Of a stretch of 23,630 nt of DNA, positions 1 through 8,936 are shown piece by piece; the first letter of the stretch is position 1, and each line of letters begins with the position of its first letter. The position numbers and the translations under genes were made by a program. Source of the stretch: an uncultured Spongiibacteraceae bacterium (GTDB lineage Bacteria > Pseudomonadota > Gammaproteobacteria > Pseudomonadales > CAMLJR01); contig CAMLJR010000025.1 of NCBI GenBank assembly GCA_946480345.1, positions 1 through 23,630 of the forward strand, in the 5' to 3' direction. Below the pieces are notes generated by a model. The model worked only from the letters and a program-made list of their open reading frames with translations, did no database searches and was not told where the DNA came from.

Positions 1-201
1 ATAGCTGAATACACCGTTTTGCTCGCTGCTTTCGAGCAGTCGATGACCGCTTTGTTCCGCGAACGAGCGAAAGTCGCGCTGTGAGCCCGGGTCGGTCGCA
101 AGCACGCGCAATTGCTCGCCGCTATTCATCGTATTCAACGCCTGTTTCGCTTTTAGGAGCGGCAGCGGGCAATCCAGGCCGCAAGTGTCGAGTTCGCGCA
201 T
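1..201 (-). CDS. TusA/SirA-family sulfurtransferase, 3' end outside window
   Basis: Reading from the ATG at 201 down to base 1 gives 67 open codons that begin MRELDTCGLDCPLPLLKAKQ. The CPxP motif, with the sulfur-accepting cysteine at residue 11, is the hallmark of the small TusA/SirA/YedF family. These proteins are cytoplasmic persulfide carriers used in tRNA thiolation, molybdenum cofactor metabolism and related sulfur relays. Family members are about 75-80 residues long, so only about ten residues are missing. It is divergent from the M48 protease gene, with 188 bp between the two starts. The exact paralogue (TusA proper or a YedF-like protein) cannot be decided, so no symbol is given. It has no other gene of a sulfur relay next to it in this window. 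Confidence 0.9.
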   Translation of the reverse strand, partial: MRELDTCGLDCPLPLLKAKQALNTMNSGEQLRVLATDPGSQRDFRSFAEQSGHRLLESSEQNGVFSY

Positions 202-389
202 AGGCCTCTCGGTGTATTGTATTTGAGGAAGAGATTTGCTCTGCTTCGCGCAGCAAAGGCGCGCCAGTATAAGCGAGCGTCAGAGTTGCGCATTAGTCAG
301 TTTTTGTCATTCGATCGTGATGTGAGCGGAATTTGGCTGGCAGGTATGGTCAGAGCTAAAGTAGCCGAATCTCAACGTGTGGAATCACA
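202..389. promoter_or_regulatory. Divergent intergenic region between the TusA-family gene and the M48 protease
   Basis: This 188-bp gap must carry the promoters of two divergent genes. I see no convincing -35/-10 pair in either direction. The only clear structure is an inverted repeat, TTTGCT at 235-240 and AGCAAA at 252-257, about 35 bp upstream of the sulfurtransferase start. Confidence 0.4.
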
Positions 390-1847
390 GTGAAAAATAG
401 TCAACGCTTTATTGTTGCATTGTTAGCGGCAGCGCTGTTGCCGACTGACAATGTCATCGCGGTGCCGCCTAATAGCGTTAGCCTGCCGGAACTCGGCGAC
501 AGCGCGTCGAGCACATTTTCGAATCAGCAGGAATATGAGCTAGGCCGCGCGTGGCTGAAAATGTTTCGCAGCCAGGTGCGCACGGTCACCGATCCGCTGT
601 TACAGGATTACGCCGAATATCTCGTCTACAAGCTGGCCGCAGTCAGTCAGCTCAAGGACCGTCGGCTCGAAGTCGTGGTAATCGATAATCCGACCATCAA
701 CGCGTTTGCAGTGCCGGGCGGTGTTGTGGGACTGCATAACGGTGCGTTGTTGTCAGCGGATACGGAAGCGCAGCTCGCGTCGATCATCGGCCACGAATTG
801 GCGCACTTGAGCCAGCGGCATTTCGCGCGCGGCGTTGAACAGCAACAGCGCTCGGCGTTGCCGACAATGGCGGGAATGCTCGGCGCGTTAGTTTTAGCTG
901 CGACCACGCGAGGCGATGCGGGTATGGCGGCGATGGCGGCGACGCAGGCCGCGGCGCAGCAGAATCAGTTGCGCTTCAGCCGCGAGAACGAGCAGGAAGC
1001 CGATCGCATCGGAATGGATACGCTGACGAAGGCGGATTACGATCCGAACGCATTCGCATCAATGTTCGAAAAAATGCTCGCGGCCAATCGGTATGTGGGC
1101 CGCAATCCGCCCGAATTTTTATTGACTCACCCGCTCACCGAAAGCCGCGTCAGCGATGCGCGAAACCGTGCCCGCGATTATCCGCGCAAAGTGTATGTCG
1201 ACAATCTCGATTACCAGTTGATGCGCGCACGCGTCGAGGTGCATTTGGCCAGCAATAATTCGGAAGCGCTGAAGAAATTCAAGGCGCGAATGAAAGGGCA
1301 GTCGCGTACTGTCGAGGCGGATCAATACGGTCTTGCGCTGGCGTATATGCAGGCGGGTCAATTGAAAGAAGCGCGCGAGCAATTGACGCCGTTACTGCAA
1401 AAAGATCCGCGGCGCATGGCGTATGTGGTGAGCGATGCACAATTTGATATCAACGCCGGCGAAGCGGATAAAGCGATCGAAAAATTACGCACGCAATTGC
1501 GCGTCAACCCCGGCAATTATCCGTTGGCGATGACCTATGCCGATGCGTTGCTGAAATCGAATCAACCGCAACTCGCGGAAACGGTTTTGCAGGAGCAGGT
1601 CAAGCTGCGACCGAACGACCCGTATGTATGGTACGAGCTCGCCGAAACGCATGGCCTTGCCGGCAATATTCTCGGCGTGCATCAGGCGCGCGCAGAATAT
1701 TTCGTGCTGAATGGCGTATTGGACAAAGCGGAACAACAGTTGGGCTATGCGTTAAAACTGGTGCAGAACGATTCGATCACCACCACCAAAATTGAAGAGC
1801 GCATCCGCCAGATTAAAACGCTAAAAGAACAAATCGAAAAAATGTAA
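390..1847 (+). CDS. bepA: BepA-like periplasmic M48 metalloprotease with TPR repeats
   Basis: A 485-residue protein with an N-terminal signal peptide (about residues 1-24), so it acts in the periplasm. The zinc site is HELAH at 135-139. The third ligand is Glu203 in the EQEADRIG helix, and there is a further His247 in THPLT. These line up closely with E. coli BepA (H136, H140, E201, H246). From about residue 275 onward the sequence is helical and reads as tetratricopeptide repeats. BepA chaperones or degrades outer-membrane assembly intermediates such as LptD at the Bam complex. The start is GTG with only a weak ribosome-binding site, but it is the only start that includes the whole signal peptide. 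Its stop lies 14 bp from the convergent regA stop, with no visible terminator between them. Confidence 0.93.
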   Translation: MKNSQRFIVALLAAALLPTDNVIAVPPNSVSLPELGDSASSTFSNQQEYELGRAWLKMFRSQVRTVTDPLLQDYAEYLVYKLAAVSQLKDRRLEVVVIDNPTINAFAVPGGVVGLHNGALLSADTEAQLASIIGHELAHLSQRHFARGVEQQQRSALPTMAGMLGALVLAATTRGDAGMAAMAATQAAAQQNQLRFSRENEQEADRIGMDTLTKADYDPNAFASMFEKMLAANRYVGRNPPEFLLTHPLTESRVSDARNRARDYPRKVYVDNLDYQLMRARVEVHLASNNSEALKKFKARMKGQSRTVEADQYGLALAYMQAGQLKEAREQLTPLLQKDPRRMAYVVSDAQFDINAGEADKAIEKLRTQLRVNPGNYPLAMTYADALLKSNQPQLAETVLQEQVKLRPNDPYVWYELAETHGLAGNILGVHQARAEYFVLNGVLDKAEQQLGYALKLVQNDSITTTKIEERIRQIKTLKEQIEKM

Positions 1848-1861
1848 TCACCGCATCGTAG

Positions 1862-2428
1862 TTATTTGATCGGCGATTTTTCCAGTTTCCGCGCCAATGT
1901 GCGCCGGTGCATGCCGAGCCGGCGCGCAGCTTCTGAAATATTGAAATTGCACGCGGCGAGTACCTCGTGAATGCGCTCCCATTCGAGCGTTTTTATCGAT
2001 GTCGGCCGCTGCGTTAATTCGATGCTGTCGTTGCCGGTTGCGCGCTCGAAAGCTGCTTCGATATCGTCGGTGTTCGACGGCTTTGCCAGGTAATGACAGG
2101 CGCCTAATTTAATCGCTTCGACTGCAGTCGCAATGCTCGCGTAGCCGGTCAGCACAACGATCACTATTTTTTCCGAATGCGCATGCAGCGCCTTCACGCA
2201 GGCGAGGCCCGAATCGCCGCCGCCGAGTTTCAAATCGACCACCGCATGTGTCGGCGAGTGTGCATCGAGTTGCGCAATCGCCTCTTCAAGATTCGTGGCG
2301 GAATACACCGTGTAGCCGCGCCGTTCGAACGAACGTTGCAGCGTGCGACCGAATGTTTCGTCGTCTTCGACGATCAACAATTGGCGCGACGATGAACCCG
2401 TGGGAGAAATGGAATCATCGGCGTTCAT
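1862..2428 (-). CDS. regA: RegA/RoxR-type redox response regulator
   Basis: A 188-residue response regulator. The receiver domain spans about residues 15-130, with acidic pair Asp22/Asp23, phospho-acceptor Asp65 in VVDLKLGGG, Thr94 and Lys116. A short linker leads to a Fis-type helix-turn-helix at about 150-185, ending in the HRRTLARKL signature of the RegA/PrrA/ActR/RoxR family. It is the DNA-binding partner of the kinase just upstream. The start at 2428 is preferred because AGAGAGGA lies a few bases before it. An in-frame ATG at 2452 would add eight residues and overlap regB by 11 bp. RegA homologues regulate terminal oxidases and other redox functions, so autogenous control of the adjoining cyo genes is likely but inferred. 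Confidence 0.95.
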   Translation of the reverse strand: MNADDSISPTGSSSRQLLIVEDDETFGRTLQRSFERRGYTVYSATNLEEAIAQLDAHSPTHAVVDLKLGGGDSGLACVKALHAHSEKIVIVVLTGYASIATAVEAIKLGACHYLAKPSNTDDIEAAFERATGNDSIELTQRPTSIKTLEWERIHEVLAACNFNISEAARRLGMHRRTLARKLEKSPIK

Positions 2429-2441
2429 TGCATCCTCTCTT

Positions 2442-3767
2442 TCAAAGTTCATCGGCGGTGCTGGCCTCGATAGGAGGTTCGAGAGTCAGCGATGCCAATG
2501 GCAGTGTCAGCGTAACCAGCGCACCGCCCAGTTCGCGGTTGCGGGTTTCGATGTGACCGCCGAGCGCCCGCACGACATTGACCGCAAGAAACAATCCCAA
2601 TCCGCCACCGGGGCGACCCTTGGTCGACTGGTACGGCTGGCCGACGCGCTCGAGCATCGATGGCGCGAAGCCGGGGCCGTTGTCGAACACGCGCAGCATT
2701 AAATCGTCGCCCTCGCGGAATGCTTCGAAAGCCAGCCACTCGGGCGAGGCTTCGAGCGCATTGTCGAGAATATTGCAGATCGTCTGCTTCAGGCCTTCGT
2801 CGGACACAATAGTCAGATCATCGACGACGCGTTTGACGTAATCGAACTTCCGCACCGGCCGTGTAGCGCGCCAGCCTGCGACGACATCGTCCAGAAATTC
2901 ACTGACCGTGGTTTGAATCAACGCTTCGGCGCGCATGTTGCCGGCCGACAGCAAAATGCCGCTGACAATCGCTTTGCAGCGATCGAGCTGGAGCTGCATT
3001 TCACTCAGTTCTTCGAGCAGTTCGGGCTCGGACGCAATCGCCGGTAAATGTTTCCAGTCGCCGAGAATGACCGAAATGGTGGCGAGCGGCGTGCCGAGCT
3101 CGTGCGCTGCGCCTGATGCGAGCAAGCCCATCCGCACAATGTGCTCTTCTTCCGAAGCGCGTTCGCGCAATGTAATCAGTCGTGCATCGTGCGCGCGCAG
3201 CATGCCGTTGATGCGATTGATGAACACCACCAGCAGCGCGGCGTTCAGCGCAAAACAAATCAGCAGCCCGTCGAGATAATGTTCGCGCGGAATTGCCACT
3301 GGTCCCGACCATAGCGTCAACCCGACGAAACACAGGCCCGTAATCGCGGCGAGAATCCAGGTTGCCAGTAACGGCAGCAATACCGCGCCCAGCACGACCT
3401 GCAACAGATATAAAAATACAAACGGATTCGTCGCGCCGCCGCTCAGGTAAAGCTGCGCGGTTAGCGTCGCTACATCGATCAGCAATGCGAGAAACAGCGA
3501 GACGCGCGATACCTCCTCGCGATTGCGCCACCACCACATGCTGATGAGGTTGAAGCCGACCAGACAAGCGAGCACGACCGCCATCGGCGACAACGGCAAA
3601 TCGACGCCGAAGACGTAATGGACGAACAGAATCGTCGTGATTTGGCCGATCACCGCGAGCCAGCGCAGATGAATCAGCGGATGCATGCTGGTCAGATCGA
3701 TGTGACCCGAAAGCGTGGGATTGGCGGCGGGATTCACGACGGACGGCGGGCGTTGGTTATCCGACAT
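2442..3767 (-). CDS. regB: RegB/RoxS-type membrane redox sensor histidine kinase
   Basis: A 441-residue kinase. The N-terminal half (about residues 33-185) is hydrophobic, with roughly six membrane segments. It holds GGATNPF at 110-116, the ubiquinone-sensing signature of RegB. The H-box has phosphorylated His222 in AHELGTPLATI. A conserved cysteine follows at 264 (DRCKAIVSGIL), in the position I associate with the redox-active cysteine of RegB. The ATPase domain has an N-box at 332-336, DNGPGF at 362-367 and GGGLGLFL at 387-394. So both known RegB sensing features, the quinone motif and the cysteine, appear intact. The ATG at 3767 is chosen over an in-frame TTG at 3794. The gene ends 13 bp before regA and follows surf1 by 64 bp, which suggests one operon. 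Confidence 0.95.
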   Translation of the reverse strand: MSDNQRPPSVVNPAANPTLSGHIDLTSMHPLIHLRWLAVIGQITTILFVHYVFGVDLPLSPMAVVLACLVGFNLISMWWWRNREEVSRVSLFLALLIDVATLTAQLYLSGGATNPFVFLYLLQVVLGAVLLPLLATWILAAITGLCFVGLTLWSGPVAIPREHYLDGLLICFALNAALLVVFINRINGMLRAHDARLITLRERASEEEHIVRMGLLASGAAHELGTPLATISVILGDWKHLPAIASEPELLEELSEMQLQLDRCKAIVSGILLSAGNMRAEALIQTTVSEFLDDVVAGWRATRPVRKFDYVKRVVDDLTIVSDEGLKQTICNILDNALEASPEWLAFEAFREGDDLMLRVFDNGPGFAPSMLERVGQPYQSTKGRPGGGLGLFLAVNVVRALGGHIETRNRELGGALVTLTLPLASLTLEPPIEASTADEL

Positions 3768-3831
3768 GGCGGGCTCTGTGAGTGATCGGGACAAGCATTG
3801 ATTGAAGCTGGAATCGCGAAGCGATAGCGAA

Positions 3832-4599
3832 TTAGTCGGCGGCCCGAAGTTGTCGCAATCTGCGCTCTTCGCGAGCGACGCGCCAGCCGCCCCACAGCAC
3901 CATCAGCGCCAGCGCGAACCAAGTCAACGCGTAGCCTAAATGATTATTCGAGAAACGGGTGACGGTCAGGCCGGCGCGCGGCCAATCCGTGCTGTTCGGC
4001 ATTGCATCTGCATCGACGAAATCCGCATCGACGAAAAAAGGCGCGACGTTTTTTAAATTACGCGCCGCCGCGATCGCCGCTACATCGCGCGAATACCAGC
4101 GCTCTTCCGCAGGCTTGTTCTGTCGTAGAAAACCGCCGCCCGGTTCGCTGATGCGCAATAGTCCGGTTACTTCGGAGGTGGAGGGTAAAGGAATGTTTTC
4201 GCGCCAGCCATTCGGGATAAAGCCGCGATTGACCAGCACGATACTGCCGTCGTCGAGCTGGAACGGCGACAACACCCAAAAGCCCGAGCCTAACGTTGTT
4301 ACAGCCTGCGTATGCGTATCCTGACCTGGCAAAAAGCGGCCCTGGAGCAACACGTGTCGATATTCATCGCGGGCACGGGTGATGTCGGACCATTCGCTCG
4401 GCGTCGGAGCCGGAGTGGCGGGTGCGTGAATTCGGGTTTCGACGCGCTCGATTAAATCGAGCTTCCAGTGCAGGCGTTGCAGTTGCCAGACGCCAAGACT
4501 TATCAAACCGATGAATACCGTGGTGAAGATCAGACCGAGCACCGCCAGAACGGCGGTGCTGCGCGGTTGTTGAAGCGGTTCCGAACCGTTGACGATCAC
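3832..4599 (-). CDS. surf1: SURF1-family oxidase assembly protein
   Basis: A 255-residue protein with one membrane helix near each end (about 15-37 and 220-240) and a periplasmic domain between. Family motifs are GVWQLQRLHWK at 36-46, GFWVLSPF at 106-113, VLVNRGFIP at 121-129 and NNHLGYALTWFALALM from 218. SURF1 proteins help deliver heme a to heme-copper oxidases. The start is a GTG 19 bp after the cyoD stop with no strong ribosome-binding site, and no ATG occurs before the first helix. SURF1 is better known from cytochrome c oxidase clusters. In Paracoccus a dedicated Surf1q is encoded with the qox quinol oxidase, so its place here has precedent. A short internal duplication (DAD-FV-DAD, residues 191-198) is visible. 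Confidence 0.94.
   Translation of the reverse strand: MIVNGSEPLQQPRSTAVLAVLGLIFTTVFIGLISLGVWQLQRLHWKLDLIERVETRIHAPATPAPTPSEWSDITRARDEYRHVLLQGRFLPGQDTHTQAVTTLGSGFWVLSPFQLDDGSIVLVNRGFIPNGWRENIPLPSTSEVTGLLRISEPGGGFLRQNKPAEERWYSRDVAAIAAARNLKNVAPFFVDADFVDADAMPNSTDWPRAGLTVTRFSNNHLGYALTWFALALMVLWGGWRVAREERRLRQLRAAD
4008..4037. repeat. Tandem 15-bp repeat inside surf1
   Basis: The element GCATCGACGAA occurs twice, 15 bp apart, and produces the DADF/VDAD duplication in the SURF1 protein. It keeps the reading frame and lies in a loop region just before the last part of the periplasmic domain. It is probably a replication-slippage product with little effect. Confidence 0.7.
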
Positions 4600-4618
4600 A
4601 ATGCGATGGCGGAAACGA

Positions 4619-5002
4619 TCAATGTTCCATGCCGGTCATATCGGGCATCGGCATCATGTTCGCGTTCATGTTGTGCATCACCCACAGCGAGCCGGCCAGC
4701 AGGATTACCACAAGCACGACGGTGAAGATCAGCGCCAGCATGTTCCAGCCGCCTTCCGATTTCGCGTTCATGTGCAGGAAGAAAATCATGTGCACGACCA
4801 TCTGCACCGCGGCGAACCCCAGTACGACGAAGGCCGTCGCACTTGCGCTGGCGATGACATTGTTCATCACCAGCCAGAACGGAATTGCGGTGAGGATCAC
4901 CGACAACACGAAACCGATGACGTAATCGCGCAGGCTGACGTGCGGATGCTCTTCGCCGTGATGATCGTCGTGCGCATCATGGGCGTGAGATGGATGGCTC
5001 AT
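4619..5002 (-). CDS. cyoD: Cytochrome bo-type quinol oxidase subunit IV
   Basis: A 127-residue protein with three membrane helices and the CyoD core, including FLHMN and SEGGWNM before the third helix. CyoD is a small non-catalytic subunit that helps CuB binding and assembly of the oxidase. The first 22 residues are rich in His and Asp (about eight His). The last 19 are Met-rich (seven Met) and extend beyond what I recall for the E. coli protein. The start at 5002 has GGGAG seven bases upstream and overlaps the cyoC stop by four bases (ATGA), which indicates translational coupling. An in-frame upstream extension to 5083 lies wholly within cyoC and is not used. Confidence 0.95.
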   Translation of the reverse strand: MSHPSHAHDAHDDHHGEEHPHVSLRDYVIGFVLSVILTAIPFWLVMNNVIASASATAFVVLGFAAVQMVVHMIFFLHMNAKSEGGWNMLALIFTVVLVVILLAGSLWVMHNMNANMMPMPDMTGMEH

Positions 5003-5634
5003 GGCAACACTCCCATCAGATAAACAAAGGTGAATACGCCGATCCAGACCACGTCCAGAAAGTGCCAGAACATCGACAGGCAAAACAGGCGACGCTTATT
5101 CGGACCGGTCAGGCCAAGCTTGCCTACCTGCGTCATCAGCACGAGCAGCCAGATGATGCCGAACGTGACGTGCAGACCGTGCGTGCCGACCAGCGTGAAG
5201 AACGCCGACAGGAAGCCGCTGCGCTGCGGGCCGGCGCCTTCGTGCAGCAGATGGTAAAACTCGTACAGCTCGATGCCGAGGAACGCGAGGCCGAACAGAC
5301 CGGTGATCGCGAGCCAGGCGAGCACGCCGCCAACCTTGTTCTTCTGCATCGCGATCATCGCGAAGCCGTAGGTGATCGACGAAAACAGCAGCATCGCGGT
5401 GTTGACGGCAATCAGTTTCAGATCGAACAGCTCGGCGCCGTTTGGACCGCCGGCATAACTGCGACCGAGTACGCCGTACACCGCGAACAGACACGCGAAG
5501 ATCAGGCAGTCGCTCATCAGGTAGAGCCAGAAACCCAGCAGCGTACCGTTCTGCGGATGATGCTCGCCGGAAGCGTCGTGGAAAATCGGACGCCCGTCGG
5601 CGTCCGTGGTCGGATATGCGATTGCGTTAGCCAT
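4999..5634 (-). CDS. cyoC: Cytochrome bo-type quinol oxidase subunit III
   Basis: A 211-residue protein with five membrane helices, matching the heme-copper oxidase subunit III family in its short CyoC form. Diagnostic stretches are [19 protein letters not shown], the GIELYEF segment, GTHGLHV and [10 protein letters not shown] near the C-terminus. Subunit III stabilises the catalytic core. The ATG at 5634 overlaps the end of cyoB by eight bases. A TTG at 5670 would add twelve residues, but they overlap cyoB further and do not resemble the family N-terminus. It is the third gene of the cyoABCD order. Confidence 0.95.
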   Translation of the reverse strand: MANAIAYPTTDADGRPIFHDASGEHHPQNGTLLGFWLYLMSDCLIFACLFAVYGVLGRSYAGGPNGAELFDLKLIAVNTAMLLFSSITYGFAMIAMQKNKVGGVLAWLAITGLFGLAFLGIELYEFYHLLHEGAGPQRSGFLSAFFTLVGTHGLHVTFGIIWLLVLMTQVGKLGLTGPNKRRLFCLSMFWHFLDVVWIGVFTFVYLMGVLP

Positions 5635-7633
5635 GATGTGCAGCCAGTTGTTGAGTGCGCGCTGCCTCAACCGTCGCCACTTCTTCGGCGGGGATGTGGT
5701 AATCGCGCTTGTAGTTGAAGGTATGGATGATGGTCGAGACCAACATTGCCGCGAACGCTACGCCAGCGATCAGCCACATGTGCCAGATCAACGCGAAGCC
5801 GCAGATCGTGGCAAAGGTCGAGATCACGAGGCCGGCAGCGGTATTTTTCGGCATGTGAATCGATTTGTAGCCACTGACCGGACGTTCGAAGCCGCGGTTC
5901 TTCATGTCGTACCAGGCGTCGGTGTCGTGCACGATCGGTGTGAACGCGAAGTTGTACGCCGGCGGTGGCGACGAGGTCGACCATTCCAGCGTGCGGCCAT
6001 GCCACGGATCGCCGGATTCGTCGCGCAACGCATGACGATTGCGGAAGCTGACGACGAACTGGATCAACATGCAGGCGATACCGATGGCGATCAGCACCGC
6101 ACCGAACGCGGCGATCTGGAACCAGATCTGCAACGAGGCGTCCTCGAAATGGCTGACGCGGCGGGTGACGCCCATCAGGCCGAGTACGTACAGCGGCGCG
6201 AACGCCACCCAGAAACCGATCAGCCAGAACCAGAACGAGCATTTGCCCCAGAACTCGTCCAGGCGGAAGCCAAACGCTTTCGGGAACCAGTAGTTGATGC
6301 CGGCGAACAGACCGAACACCACGCCGCCAATGATCACGTTATGGAAGTGCGCGATCAGGAACAGGCTGTTGTGCAGCGCGAAATCGGCCGGCGGAACCGC
6401 CAACATGACGCCGGTCATGCCGCCGATCACGAACGTGATGATGAAGCCGACCGTCCACAGCATCGGTACGTCGAAACGGATGCGGCCGCGATACATCGTG
6501 AACAACCAGTTGAATACCTTCGCGCCGGTCGGGATCGAGATGATCATCGTCGTGATGCCGAAGAAGGAGTTCACCGACGCACCCGAGCCCATCGTGAAGA
6601 AGTGGTGTAGCCACACCAGGTACGACAGGATCGTGATCACCACGGTCGCGTAAACCATCGAGGTGTAACCGAACAGCCGTTTGCCGCAGAAGGTCGATAC
6701 CACTTCCGAGAAGATGCCGAATACCGGCAGGATCAGGATGTACACCTCGGGATGGCCCCAGATCCAGATCAGGTTCACGTACATCATCGCGTTGCCGCCG
6801 AGATCGTTCGTGAAGAAGTTGGTGTCCACGTAGCGATCGAGCGACAGCAGTACCAGCACCGCAGTCAGCACCGGGAACGACGCGACGATCAGCACGTTGG
6901 TGCACAGCGTGGTCCAGGTGAAGATTGGCATTTTCATCATCGTCATGCCGGGCGCGCGCATTTTCACGATCGTCACGATCATGTTGATGCCCGATAGCGT
7001 GGTGCCGACCCCGGCGATCTGCAGCGCCCAGATGTAATAGTCGACGCCCACCCCCGGACTGTAATCAATGCCCGACAGCGGCGGGTACGCGAGCCAGCCG
7101 GTCTTGGCGAATTCGCCGACGAACAGTGAAGCCATCACCAGCACGGCGCCGAATGTCGTCATCCAGAAGCTGAAGTTGTTCAGGAACGGGAACGCGACGT
7201 CGCGCGCGCCGATCTGCATCGGCATCACATAGTTCATGAAGCCGGTAACCAGCGGCATCGCGACGAAGAAAATCATGATCACGCCGTGGGCGGTGAAGAT
7301 CTGGTCGTAATGCTCGGGCGGTAGATAGCCGAGGTTTTCACCGAATGCCATCGCCTGTTGCAGCCGCATCATGATCGCGTCGGCAAAGCCGCGCAGCAGC
7401 ATCACCAGGCCGAGGATGATGTACATAATCCCGATCTTCTTGTGGTCGATGCTGGTGAACCATTCGCTCCACAGATAACCCCACAGCTTCGCCTTCGTAA
7501 CCCAGGCGATGATGCCGAACCCGATCAGCGCAGTGGCGACGAATGTCCAAACCAGAATCGGCTCGTGATACGGGATAGCCTCCCACGTCAAACGGCCGAA
7601 TATCAGGCGGGTTAAGTCAAGTTGCTCAGACAT
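5627..7633 (-). CDS. cyoB: Cytochrome bo-type quinol oxidase subunit I (catalytic)
   Basis: A 668-residue catalytic subunit, very close to E. coli CyoB with a ten-residue N-terminal offset. Low-spin heme ligands are His116 (FTAHG) and His431, and the high-spin heme ligand is His429 (AHFHN). CuB ligands are His294 with cross-linked Tyr298 (HPEVY), and His343/His344. Proton-channel residues Asp145 (D-channel) and Lys372 (K-channel) are present. Quinol-site residues Arg81, Asp85, His108 and Gln111 are all conserved. The enzyme oxidises ubiquinol, reduces O2 to water and pumps protons across the inner membrane. The ATG at 7633 has GGAG five bases upstream. The sequence does not reveal whether heme O or heme A fills the high-spin site. 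Confidence 0.97.
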   Translation of the reverse strand: MSEQLDLTRLIFGRLTWEAIPYHEPILVWTFVATALIGFGIIAWVTKAKLWGYLWSEWFTSIDHKKIGIMYIILGLVMLLRGFADAIMMRLQQAMAFGENLGYLPPEHYDQIFTAHGVIMIFFVAMPLVTGFMNYVMPMQIGARDVAFPFLNNFSFWMTTFGAVLVMASLFVGEFAKTGWLAYPPLSGIDYSPGVGVDYYIWALQIAGVGTTLSGINMIVTIVKMRAPGMTMMKMPIFTWTTLCTNVLIVASFPVLTAVLVLLSLDRYVDTNFFTNDLGGNAMMYVNLIWIWGHPEVYILILPVFGIFSEVVSTFCGKRLFGYTSMVYATVVITILSYLVWLHHFFTMGSGASVNSFFGITTMIISIPTGAKVFNWLFTMYRGRIRFDVPMLWTVGFIITFVIGGMTGVMLAVPPADFALHNSLFLIAHFHNVIIGGVVFGLFAGINYWFPKAFGFRLDEFWGKCSFWFWLIGFWVAFAPLYVLGLMGVTRRVSHFEDASLQIWFQIAAFGAVLIAIGIACMLIQFVVSFRNRHALRDESGDPWHGRTLEWSTSSPPPAYNFAFTPIVHDTDAWYDMKNRGFERPVSGYKSIHMPKNTAAGLVISTFATICGFALIWHMWLIAGVAFAAMLVSTIIHTFNYKRDYHIPAEEVATVEAARTQQLAAHHG

Positions 7634-7718
7634 AGTGACTCCGTGATTCGCTAACGCGTCGCGCCTCGATCAGAAGCGCGACAGGTTGCGGATGTTTCGC
7701 CAAACGGCGGGCAATCGA

Positions 7719-8711
7719 TTAATGAGAGTGTTCGTCGGCGGGCGTCGCGGCGGCGTCATCCGCTTTGGCGCCGTGGCCCTGATGATGTTGTTTCGGCGCC
7801 ATGCCCATATCCATTGCCATCATCTGGTCCATGCACAGGGTTTTGCCGTCAACGCAGCGGTTGAGGATGGTCTTGTACAGATTTGGCGCAACTTCGCTGT
7901 AGCGACGGATCGGTTCGCGAGAGCTTGGTTTTGCTAGTTCCAGATAGGCTTCGCGGCTCAGTGCAGTGCCCTCGGATTTGGTTTGCTGTACCCAGCTCTC
8001 GAAGTCGGCGTCGCTCATTCCCTTGAACTTAAAGCGCATATGCGAAAAGCCTTCGCCGCTGTAGTTAGCGGAAAACCCTTCGTAGCTGCCGGGTTTGTTC
8101 ATGACAGCATGCAAAATGGTCTGCATTCCCGGCATCGCGTAAATCTGGCCGGCGAGCGCGGGAATGTAGAACGAATTCATCACGTGTTCGGCGGTGATTT
8201 TGAATTTGATCGGACGATCGACCGGCGCGGCCACTTCGTTCAGTGTGGCGATGCCTTGTTCCGGGTAGAGGAACAGCCATTTCCAATCGAGCGCAACCAC
8301 TTCGATTTCCAGCGGCTTGACGCCCTCGGCCACCGGTTTGCCCTCGGCGATGCGATCGAGCGGACGGTAGGGGTCGAGCGTGTGCGTCGAGATCCAGGTA
8401 ATTGCTCCGAGCGCGATGATGATCATCAGCGGCGCAGACCAGATCACCAGTTCAAGCTGGGTCGAGTGATCCCACTCGGGCTTGTACGTGGCGTCGCGAT
8501 TCGATGCGCGGTAACGCCATGCAAACAGCAGCGTAAGAATGATCACTGGCACGATGATCAACAGCATCAGATAGGTCGATTGAACGATCAGTCGACCCTG
8601 CTGCCACGCGATATCGCCAGGGGGATTGAGCAGAAGCAAGTCGCAGCCGGACAACGCAAGCGCGGCGCAAACCAGCAATAGACCTCGATAGAAAAACTGG
8701 ACGTTAGTCAT
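7719..8711 (-). CDS. cyoA: Cytochrome bo-type quinol oxidase subunit II (lipoprotein)
   Basis: A 330-residue subunit with a lipoprotein signal (LALSGC, lipidated Cys23), two membrane helices (about 38-62 and 78-100) and a periplasmic cupredoxin-like domain. NSFYIPALAGQIYAMPGMQT and the YSGEGFSHM region match CyoA. The CuA-binding Cys pair of cytochrome c oxidases is absent, which confirms a quinol rather than cytochrome c donor. The last 46 residues hold Cys286 and Cys293, a Met-rich run at about 294-304 and several His, a plausible metal-binding tail. ATG at 8711 is preferred over an in-frame TTG one codon upstream. The ribosome-binding site is weak (AGG). It is the first gene of the cluster, 85 bp before cyoB. 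Confidence 0.96.
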   Translation of the reverse strand: MTNVQFFYRGLLLVCAALALSGCDLLLLNPPGDIAWQQGRLIVQSTYLMLLIIVPVIILTLLFAWRYRASNRDATYKPEWDHSTQLELVIWSAPLMIIIALGAITWISTHTLDPYRPLDRIAEGKPVAEGVKPLEIEVVALDWKWLFLYPEQGIATLNEVAAPVDRPIKFKITAEHVMNSFYIPALAGQIYAMPGMQTILHAVMNKPGSYEGFSANYSGEGFSHMRFKFKGMSDADFESWVQQTKSEGTALSREAYLELAKPSSREPIRRYSEVAPNLYKTILNRCVDGKTLCMDQMMAMDMGMAPKQHHQGHGAKADDAAATPADEHSH

Positions 8712-8936
8712 CAACAGGGCCTGTACAACGTAACGGCGGGGAAGAACCGCACCTGAAGAACGGTAAATAGATGCGGACGGTGACGCGCACTTTAATGCTA
8801 TTGTACGAATACGTCGATTGGACGTTTTGTCCTATCGTCGCCCTCAGATAATAATGCTAAGGCAAGGGCCGCCCCTCTCGACATAGTGGGTTCGGCGACC
8901 ATGTCAGCTATCTCCTCAATCGACCGGAGTAGAGCC
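8712..8936. promoter_or_regulatory. Divergent promoter region, cyoA / MFS transporter
   Basis: This 225-bp region must hold the promoter of the oxidase cluster and that of the divergent transporter. On the minus strand a TACAAT box lies at 8805-8800, about 90 bp before cyoA, but I see no good -35 partner. A small inverted repeat, GGAC-GTTTT-GTCC, lies at 8820-8832, close upstream of that box, and could be an operator. ACAGG-G-CCTGT at 8714-8724 touches the cyoA start. No clear match to a published RegA site was found by eye. Confidence 0.45.

Noticed and set aside
5606..6610. 334-codon open frame on the plus strand opposite cyoB
   Set aside because: It is antisense to the conserved catalytic subunit, and its product is rich in Arg, His, Asp and Glu with no domain pattern. 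It is a codon-bias shadow of a GC-rich gene.
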